DNA of 12,310 nt from Candidatus Sumerlaeota bacterium (lineage in GTDB: Bacteria > CG03 > SLGR01): contig SLGR01000212.1 in NCBI GenBank assembly GCA_007136585.1, positions 1 to 12,310 of the forward strand, in the 5' to 3' direction. Within the stretch, counting starts at the first letter, position 1; each line of letters begins with the position of its first letter. This document shows positions 7,069 to 12,310 of the stretch, one piece after another. The notes under the pieces are model-generated. The model searched no databases and was not told the DNA's origin. It was given only the letters and a program-made list of their open reading frames with translations. The translations under genes were made by a program, and so were the position numbers.

Positions 7069-8115
7069 TCATATAAGCGGGAGGTCCGATACCCGGGCCG
7101 CGCAGTCGCGTCCGGACCGCTTTACGGTAACTCCGGTCCCCGGTTCAGAATACTCGCGCCTGATATATCCCATTGCTATCCCCCGTTGCAGGGAGGGAGA
7201 GAACCCCCCGCTTGTCACCCGGCCGACTTTTTTTTCCCCGGAAAAAATACCGGACCCGGCCCTCGGCGCGCGCCTTGTCTCTGAGACCAGCCCCATTCTC
7301 ACACTCTCAGTTCCTTTATCTTTTATATCCTCCAGGGCCTCTTTTCCGCGGAAATCCTTTTCAAAATCCAGAAACCTCTCAAGCCCGGCCTCAAAGGGGT
7401 TTACTCTCTCATCTATATCCGACCCGTAAAGAACCAGTCCAGCTTCCAGCCTGAGAAGATCCCTTGCCCCTAGACCGGCCGTCCTGACCCCCGGGTGGGA
7501 AAGGATCTTATTCCATAACTCCGGAACCTTACCCGGAGGAAGGTATATCTCAACACCGGGTTCGCCCGTGTACCCGGTCCTGCTCAGAAGACAGGGGATA
7601 CCGCCAAGCCGGATCTCTGTGAAAGAAAAAGGCTTAAGGCTAAACTTCAGGGAGAACAGCTCTTCCAGCACCCGGAAAGAGCGCGGGCCCTGCAGGTCTA
7701 TTTTAGCGTTCCTCTCTGATGGATAAGATATCCCGGGAGCAGCATCCCCCAGGATTCTCTTTACTCCCGCCCCGCTCCCCGCGTTAAGCACAAATAGAAG
7801 GGCATCGCTATCCAGCCTGTAGACCAGGAGGTCCTGTAGTATCCCTCCGCTGTTGCTGAGCATAAGAACATAACGCGCCTTCCCGGGCGGCGCCGAACGC
7901 AGTTTCCGGGTAAAAAACGGCTCCATTCTTTCAAAACTTCCCCTGTATAACAGCTGGTCCATATGGCAGGTATCAAAGAGGGCGGCTTCTTGCCTGCACC
8001 ACCGGCTCTCTTCAAGAATGGAGGAGTATGAGATAGGCATGCGCCAACCGTTGAATTCCCCCATCCTGGCTCCTGATTCCCTGTGTTTTTCAAATAGCGG
8101 TGTTTTCTTAAGCAT
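7069..8115 (-). CDS. gcvT: Aminomethyltransferase (glycine cleavage T protein)
   Basis: This 348-residue protein moves the methylene group from aminomethyl-lipoyl-GcvH to tetrahydrofolate and releases ammonia. TPLFEKHRESGARMGEF (5-21), GWRMPISY (23-30), ALFDTCHMDQ (45-54), RTGYTGEPGVEI (179-190) and GLGARDLLRLEAG (214-226) are clear family blocks. Asp95 in GGILQDLLVY lines up with the catalytic, folate-contacting Asp96 of the Thermotoga maritima enzyme as I recall it. The Asp normally just before it is Gln94 here, which is unusual. The length is slightly below the usual 360-370. The ATG at 8115 has AAGGG 9 nt upstream and is preceded by a strong promoter, so this is the first gene of the seven-gene operon. 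Confidence 0.96.
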   Translation of the reverse strand: MLKKTPLFEKHRESGARMGEFNGWRMPISYSSILEESRWCRQEAALFDTCHMDQLLYRGSFERMEPFFTRKLRSAPPGKARYVLMLSNSGGILQDLLVYRLDSDALLFVLNAGSGAGVKRILGDAAPGISYPSERNAKIDLQGPRSFRVLEELFSLKFSLKPFSFTEIRLGGIPCLLSRTGYTGEPGVEIYLPPGKVPELWNKILSHPGVRTAGLGARDLLRLEAGLVLYGSDIDERVNPFEAGLERFLDFEKDFRGKEALEDIKDKGTESVRMGLVSETRRAPRAGSGIFSGEKKVGRVTSGGFSPSLQRGIAMGYIRREYSEPGTGVTVKRSGRDCAARVSDLPLI

Positions 8116-8181
8116 ATGTAATTTCCCTTAAAAAGTAAGTCCCGGACCGGACGGGTTAAGGAAGCCCGGAGTTTTACCGCC

Positions 8182-8210
8182 ATTTTATGCCTTAGCCCTT
8201 ACTTTGTCAA
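8182..8210 (-). promoter_or_regulatory. Sigma70-type promoter of the gcv/lip operon
   Basis: On the minus strand TTGACA (8205-8210, a perfect -35) is separated by exactly 17 nt from TAAAAT (8182-8187, five of six consensus bases). Transcription would start near 8175, leaving a leader of about 60 nt before the gcvT ATG at 8115. That leader is too short for a glycine riboswitch, and I see no terminator-like hairpin in it. It lies in the 192-nt divergent intergenic region, so regulators bound here could affect both sides. Confidence 0.75.
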
Positions 8211-8239
8211 ACCATCCCCTGAAATTCTGTCCGATTACT

Positions 8240-8268
8240 TTGCAATACGGCCCCTAATAAATTAAACT
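8240..8268 (+). promoter_or_regulatory. Possible weak sigma70-type promoter for the secreted hydrolase gene
   Basis: TTGCAA (8240-8245) and TAAACT (8263-8268) are spaced by 17 nt on the plus strand, each matching consensus at four of six positions. They lie about 40 nt before the ATG at 8308. The flanking sequence is A/T-rich, which favours a promoter, but the match is weak and could be chance. Confidence 0.3.
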
Positions 8269-8307
8269 TTCCTCTGAATATTTCCGTTGAAACTGCCAGA
8301 GTAAAAT

Positions 8308-11298
8308 ATGTTTGAATCTTTAAAGCTTAAACTGGGAAGAAACCTTTCCGGCGCTATCCGCGCCCTGGCTGCCGGGGTGTCCCTGGCTCTTTTAACCGCC
8401 TCCCTGCCTGCTGCGGAACCCCTCCCGGATATATCCGGGCTCCCCGATGACGATTTCTATGAACTCATACAGAAACGTATCCTGGATTATTTCCTGGAGG
8501 AATCAATCCCCGGAGCCGGACTCGTAAAGGACAGGGCGAATAATTTCGGTAAATGCTACTCGGATTACGCAAGCATAGCAGCCGCCGGTATGGCGCTGGG
8601 TGTCTTCGGCGCGGCCGAAAGCCGTGGTTGGCTGGAGACCGGAGAGGCTTACGAAAGAGCTCTCCGCATAGTCGAGACCTACCATTCCGCGGATGAAAAC
8701 CCCGACGCTGACGCCGAGGGAATGGTGCACTGGAAGGGGTTCTTCTACCACTGGAGCGACCTTGAGGGGAACCCTGACCCGGCCAGCGAGATATCTACCA
8801 TAGATACAGCTATACTTGTAGCGGGAATGCTCTTTGCCGGAGAGTACTTCAGGGATTATGACGGGGGAGAGCTTCTGGTCCTGGCCGAAGAAGTATACGA
8901 AAGAGTGGACTGGGTATGGATGACAAACGAAAACCCGCAGGGTTTTCTCGAATGGGGCTGGAGACCCGGAAGAGGGTTCAGCGAGGGGATAATGGGCGGG
9001 TTCAGCGAAGCTGTCCTGGCCTACATACTCGGAGCCGGGGCCCCCGACGAATCCAGGAGACTTGATGATTCCGGGTGGAATAATATGGGGCGCGGCAGGG
9101 CGGCTACAAAGTCCCTTGAGTATATATTTGAGAAGCAGCTCTTCGCCCACCAGTACCCCCTTATCTTCATTGACCTTGCCGGAAGAAGGGATGCGCACGC
9201 CTGCTACCCGGCAAACGCTTACAAGGCCACAGTGCACCACAGGCGCTACGCCCACCTGAACCCCTCGGGGATGAGGACCTACTCAGCATACAGCTGGGGG
9301 CTGGGCGGATCCGACGGGCCATACGGGTACCGCGGGTACGGAATAGGCGACGATGACGGGACCGTGGCCCTTTCCAACCTGGGAGCGGCGGCCCCGGAGC
9401 TTCCCCGGGGAACAGCCGATTCACTGAGACAGATATATACCTTATATGGAGAACAATTATGGGGGAAATACGGGTTCTGCGACAGCTACAACACCGACCC
9501 TTCGGTAAGCGAAAAGTTCAACCTGGAGGATATGTGGCGCACCGAGTATGCGATAGGCGTCCAGCAGGGGGCAGTATTTCTTGCAATTGAGAACCTGCGT
9601 TCTGGGCTTATCCGGGAGACCACGATGCGGTCGGAGCATATACAGGATGCTCTTGGGAGGCTTGGGTTTACCGAAAACACCGCACCCCCTTCACCTCCCG
9701 GAAACCCGGAGGCCAGGATATTTGGAGACCAGGTTCTCCTGACCTGGACCGCCCCGGGAAACAGCTCCGATACAGGGAGCGTTACGGACGGGATTTATGA
9801 GGCCAGGTTCGGTTTTGAGTACGCGGGTTCCCCGGAACTCCTCCCGGAGGAGTACCTGGACCACGATATAATCCGCAACGCCTCTTTCAACCCGGGGGAG
9901 AGCCAGGAGATGAGTTTCAGCCTCAGAGAAGAGTACTCCTGCCTGCTAATGGATTATACTGACGCGGGGTTCTGGATACGGGCAGCCGACGATACCTTCA
10001 ACTTCTCTCCGTTTGCCCGGGCTGAGGTGATTGAGAACCTGCTCAGGAACCCCGGGTTCAGGGAGGGAACGGGTCAGGATACCTGGATGGACGGGCAGGA
10101 CCTTGAAATAGACCACTGGGGTTACTACGGCGGAGGCTGGTGGTCCGAGAGCGGAGGCGACGACCCCGAAGCCGCAGAGGGCGTATATATGATAAAACGG
10201 TGGGAGCCGGAAACAGGGACTTACCAGGACTTTTACGCTCAGGGGGGGAGACCCTATGTTTTCAGCCTTTATGTATATGACAATGAGCTGGACCGAGAGG
10301 GTGAGGACGAGAGGCTGGGGGAAGGCTCAAAAGTCGTCCTCTCTGTAGAGTGGTTTGATTCCGACCCAGCCTCAGGCGGAGAAAAAATTGAAACCTCCGT
10401 TATAGATTTTCTCTCCGGCGGTGGGGAGACCGATACCTGGGTAAAACTTGAAGGGGTGCGGACAGCCCCCGGAGAGGCCGCCTTCGGCAGGTTCCTCATA
10501 ACCACCGAAACCAGAGAGGGTGAAACCTGGAGCGGCGGAGCATATTATGACGGAGCCTCCCTATCCATATACAGGTTTGAGGACCAATCTTCCGAGGTAT
10601 GGTCAAACGGCGCCCTGATATCCGAACTCACATTAAAGGCGGATGCCTTTGAGTTCCCTGTAAGAGTCGCGGTATCGGAACTCACCGTCCCGCAGGAAGA
10701 GGCGGCTGAAAAGGCCTCGGGGAACCTGCCGGAAGGTTCCCTGGGACCTCTCACGGAACTCAGAAAATATACCATCCTGGATGAATTCGACAACCCCGTT
10801 ACGGAGACCACCTCACTTCCGGGGGGAATAAGGGTAAGGTTTTATTATCCGCCGGATCTCTCCCGCGCGCAGGTAAACGCCATCACCCCTGTCAGGCTCA
10901 GGGAATCCGAAGAAAGATGGGAGCCCCTTGAGAGATACGGAGAAGACCGCGCAGCCGGGTGGATAGAAACCCGTCTGAACTCTCTCTCGGTCCTGGGGAT
11001 ACTCTCTTACCCGTTCGGCAGCCTTGAAATGGCTTACGTATACCCCAACCCCCTCAGGCCGGGCACATCCGATTACGGGGCGGCTGACGGGGAGAGGGGG
11101 GCGGTTATCTCAAACCTTCCCCGGAAAACCCGTATAAGAATATTTAATATAGCCGGAGAACTTGTTGAGGAGTTTGAACATACCGGGGGGGCTTCAGCCA
11201 GGTGGGCAGGGGCGGAGAAGGTTTCTTCAGGGGTCTATATAATCTCACTCAGCTCCGGCGGAGAGAGAAGAAACCTCAAATTCGCGCTAATCAGGTAA
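8308..11298 (+). CDS. Secreted multidomain glycoside-hydrolase-like protein (PF10091/GH144-type) with FlgD-like C-terminal domain
   Basis: This is a 996-residue exported protein. A signal peptide occupies about residues 1-36 (basic start, hydrophobic 19-32, cleavage near AA|EP). Residues about 43-455 resemble the Glycoamylase/GH144 family of (alpha/alpha)6-barrel enzymes acting on beta-1,2-glucans. Key blocks are FLEWGWRPGRGFSEGIMGGFSE (213-234), SWGLGGSDGPYGYRGYG (329-345), DDDGTVALSNLGA (348-360), LWGKYGFCDSYN (384-395) and IGVQQGAVFLAIENLRSGL (416-434). An Fn3-like stretch follows (about 460-572), then a jelly-roll, carbohydrate-binding-like region (about 575-757), then a beta-rich region of unknown type (about 765-900). 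The end (905-996) has YVYPNPLRPG, RIRIFNIAGELV and SSGVYIISL, typical of FlgD-like/type IX-like sorting domains. It probably degrades or binds an external polysaccharide; the substrate is not determined. The ribosome-binding site (GAG, 6 nt from ATG) is weak. It is divergent from gcvT and convergent with the MBL gene. Confidence 0.85.
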   Translation: MFESLKLKLGRNLSGAIRALAAGVSLALLTASLPAAEPLPDISGLPDDDFYELIQKRILDYFLEESIPGAGLVKDRANNFGKCYSDYASIAAAGMALGVFGAAESRGWLETGEAYERALRIVETYHSADENPDADAEGMVHWKGFFYHWSDLEGNPDPASEISTIDTAILVAGMLFAGEYFRDYDGGELLVLAEEVYERVDWVWMTNENPQGFLEWGWRPGRGFSEGIMGGFSEAVLAYILGAGAPDESRRLDDSGWNNMGRGRAATKSLEYIFEKQLFAHQYPLIFIDLAGRRDAHACYPANAYKATVHHRRYAHLNPSGMRTYSAYSWGLGGSDGPYGYRGYGIGDDDGTVALSNLGAAAPELPRGTADSLRQIYTLYGEQLWGKYGFCDSYNTDPSVSEKFNLEDMWRTEYAIGVQQGAVFLAIENLRSGLIRETTMRSEHIQDALGRLGFTENTAPPSPPGNPEARIFGDQVLLTWTAPGNSSDTGSVTDGIYEARFGFEYAGSPELLPEEYLDHDIIRNASFNPGESQEMSFSLREEYSCLLMDYTDAGFWIRAADDTFNFSPFARAEVIENLLRNPGFREGTGQDTWMDGQDLEIDHWGYYGGGWWSESGGDDPEAAEGVYMIKRWEPETGTYQDFYAQGGRPYVFSLYVYDNELDREGEDERLGEGSKVVLSVEWFDSDPASGGEKIETSVIDFLSGGGETDTWVKLEGVRTAPGEAAFGRFLITTETREGETWSGGAYYDGASLSIYRFEDQSSEVWSNGALISELTLKADAFEFPVRVAVSELTVPQEEAAEKASGNLPEGSLGPLTELRKYTILDEFDNPVTETTSLPGGIRVRFYYPPDLSRAQVNAITPVRLRESEERWEPLERYGEDRAAGWIETRLNSLSVLGILSYPFGSLEMAYVYPNPLRPGTSDYGAADGERGAVISNLPRKTRIRIFNIAGELVEEFEHTGGASARWAGAEKVSSGVYIISLSSGGERRNLKFALIR

Positions 11299-11306
11299 GA
11301 CCGCTA

Positions 11307-12095
11307 CTAAAAAACAACCGTTTCCGACGGGAGGGATCCGCCTGAAATGTAAAGAGGTATCCCACCCATCCCCAGAGAGCCCAACGCATCTCTTACAGCC
11401 GCCGCGGCCTTAACGGGGGTATTGCACTGCCGGCTGAGGTGCGCGAGTATTATGGCCGACGGGGGGCTGCCGGAGGCCTGCATTACGGATCTCAGGAACC
11501 CCGCGCAGGCGGCGTTTGAAAGGTGGCTGGAGCGTATGCGTCTTTTAAGCCAGGCAGGGCGGGAAGAGCTCTCAAGCATCTGCAAGTCGTGGTTTGACTC
11601 TATAACTATAACATCCGAACCGGCGAATTTTTCAACCAGGTGTTCCCCGGGAGGCCCAAGGTCAGTGGCAATGGTTATCTTTCTTCCTCCGCCGCGAAGG
11701 ATATACCCGTAACACCTGTCGGAATCGTGGTCCACCTCGAAAGCCTCTACTTCAAAATAACCCGCCCCGAACCTTTCGCGCCCAAAGGCCCTTATATGAG
11801 ACCTTTCAAGTATCCCGAACTTTTCCGTAATACGGCTTACTATATCAAAATGGCAGAAGACCGGGACCCCCGCGCCAAGGAGCCTTTTAAGAAGTGGAGC
11901 CTTTATATGGTCACCGTGGGTATGGGTCATCAGCACGCCGGATATCCCGCTGAGACGTATCCTGGATTCATCCAGGTTTTTAACGGTACGGTTCACGGGT
12001 AGTCCGCAGTCCACCAGGAGAGCCCCGCCCGGGGCCCATACCGCCGTGCAGTTCCCGGCGCTGTCGCTTCCTATGACTCTTACGTTTATTGCCAT
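11307..12095 (-). CDS. MBL-fold metallo-hydrolase, YycJ/WalJ-like
   Basis: This 262-residue protein is a full-length metallo-beta-lactamase-fold hydrolase of the YycJ/WalJ type, a cytoplasmic family related to RNase Z and thought to act as a nuclease or phosphodiesterase. Metal-binding motif 2 is complete as THTHGDH (57-63: His58, His60, Asp62, His63). Further ligand candidates are His123, Asp145 in ATDLG, and His219 in LAHLSRQCNTP. GSDSAGN (9-15), ESNHDLQML (166-174) and SSHLSN (189-194) are the features that separate YycJ from other MBL proteins. No Shine-Dalgarno is visible before ATG 12095 (upstream is CACTTTAA), which is unlike most genes here. The gene ends 8 nt from the hydrolase gene in tail-to-tail orientation. 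No WalK/WalR two-component genes are present, so no such role is implied. Confidence 0.92.
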   Translation of the reverse strand: MAINVRVIGSDSAGNCTAVWAPGGALLVDCGLPVNRTVKNLDESRIRLSGISGVLMTHTHGDHIKAPLLKRLLGAGVPVFCHFDIVSRITEKFGILERSHIRAFGRERFGAGYFEVEAFEVDHDSDRCYGYILRGGGRKITIATDLGPPGEHLVEKFAGSDVIVIESNHDLQMLESSSRPAWLKRRIRSSHLSNAACAGFLRSVMQASGSPPSAIILAHLSRQCNTPVKAAAAVRDALGSLGMGGIPLYISGGSLPSETVVF

Positions 12096-12226
12096 TTAAA
12101 GTGTCGCGCGGTCCAATGTAAACTTACATAATAACCTGAGTGAAGTGTAGCAATAAATCAGATAAAAGTTAAGTGCCTGTTCTTGCAAAAAGTCTTTTCC
12201 AATCCAAAGATGAGCCTGAAGCAGAG
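12096..12226. other. Low-G+C intergenic stretch before the MBL gene
   Basis: These 131 bases hold no recognisable gene. From 12121 to the window end G+C is about 38% by count, against about 55-57% elsewhere. Apart from the inverted repeat at 12116-12129 I see no terminator hairpin, RNA motif or promoter with good consensus. A 48-codon minus-strand frame (starting near 12230 and ending in the TAA next to the MBL start) crosses it, but its composition (Leu-, Tyr- and Cys-rich) does not look convincing. Confidence 0.5.
12116..12129. repeat. Short inverted repeat upstream of the MBL gene
   Basis: The arms ATGTAA and TTACAT are perfect reverse complements separated by 2 nt, 21 nt upstream of the MBL start. 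The size and position would suit a dimeric repressor site, but the segment is A/T-rich and a 6-bp arm can occur by chance. No second copy was noticed in the other intergenic regions. Confidence 0.3.
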
Positions 12227-12310
12227 TCATGCTGCCTTTCTGATTGTAGCAAATAATTCATCCCTTTTCTTTTGCACAATCTCCGCCATCTCGTTATCCG
12301 TATACCTGCT
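12227..12310 (-). CDS. C-terminal end of an unidentified protein (partial)
   Basis: A minus-strand frame enters from the right edge and stops at TGA (12227-12229), giving 27 residues that end DELFATIRKAA. The charged, helix-like composition (Glu, Lys, Arg, Ala) looks like a real protein tail, but it is too short to assign. Two other minus-strand frames are also open nearby: one continues to a stop about 60 nt further on, and a 48-codon one starts at the overlapping ATG (ATGA) and stops just before the MBL gene. The true frame is therefore not certain. The region has clearly lower G+C than the rest of the window. Confidence 0.35.
   Translation of the reverse strand, partial: SRYTDNEMAEIVQKKRDELFATIRKAA

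Noticed and set aside
8116-8181. Possible leader hairpin or attenuator around 8141-8155 (CCCG...CGGG)
   Set aside because: The best stem is only 4 bp with a 7-nt loop and is not followed by a U-run; no riboswitch-like architecture could be drawn.
7761-8183. 140-codon minus-strand frame overlapping the start of gcvT and its leader
   Set aside because: It is a different frame from gcvT, would begin at or upstream of the -10 region, and its translation shows no family features.
8503-9255. 250-residue minus-strand open frame inside the secreted hydrolase gene
   Set aside because: It lies entirely antisense to a gene with strong family motifs, has no recognisable domain, and reflects the codon bias of the high-G+C sense strand.
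11299-11306. Terminator between the convergent hydrolase and MBL genes
   Set aside because: Only 8 nt separate the stops and no GC-rich hairpin with a T-run spans the junction.
12210-12310. Plus-strand frame starting at ATG 12210 and open to the window end
   Set aside because: It lies antisense to the minus-strand partial frame, has no Shine-Dalgarno, and its hydrophobic, Ser-rich translation is not recognisable.

Overview
The window is dense bacterial chromosome (about 55-57% G+C by eye, with frequent AGG, ATA and GGG codons). It carries housekeeping metabolism plus one large secreted glycoside-hydrolase-like gene. A ferredoxin-dependent 2-oxoacid oxidoreductase, a two-subunit glycine dehydrogenase (GcvPA/GcvPB) and a FlgD/type-IX-like C-terminal domain on the secreted protein suggest an anaerobic, Gram-negative-type bacterium. 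An uncultured lineage such as Elusimicrobiota or Omnitrophota would fit, but I cannot fix the phylum from sequence alone. No tRNA, rRNA, CRISPR array, insertion sequence or phage gene was recognised.

Layout. Positions 1-1001 (+) are the 3' end of an operon. It contains the last 44 codons of a korB-like TPP-binding subunit, then korC (GTG start inside the korB stop, GTGA overlap), then cutA (TTG start, overlapping korC by 17 nt). This operon converges on the next one, and both final stop codons lie in one shared CTAG at 998-1001.

Positions 998-8115 (-) are one tightly packed operon, transcribed gcvT-gcvH-gcvPA-gcvPB-lipM-lipA-lpd. Every junction overlaps except gcvT/gcvH (27 nt). It encodes all four glycine cleavage proteins (P as two subunits, H, T, L) together with octanoyl transfer and sulfur insertion to make the lipoyl group on GcvH. 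A near-consensus promoter (TTGACA, 17 nt, TAAAAT at 8182-8210) lies upstream of gcvT. Its leader is only about 60 nt, too short for a glycine riboswitch.

Positions 8308-11298 (+) hold a divergently transcribed 996-residue exported protein. It has a PF10091/GH144-like (alpha/alpha)6 domain, an Fn3-like segment, a jelly-roll carbohydrate-binding-like region, an unassigned beta segment and a FlgD-like C-terminal sorting domain. Positions 11307-12095 (-) encode a YycJ/WalJ-type MBL-fold hydrolase that ends 8 nt from it, tail to tail. The last 190 bases drop to about 38% G+C and hold the end of an unidentified minus-strand reading frame.

Together: glycine is cleaved to CO2, NH3, NADH and methylene-THF by an enzyme set that brings its own lipoylation genes. 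The neighbouring Kor enzyme handles another 2-oxoacid decarboxylation with ferredoxin. The secreted enzyme and MBL protein appear unrelated to that pathway. I see no convincing novel system; the most distinctive items are the self-contained glycine-cleavage/lipoylation operon and the secreted multidomain protein.
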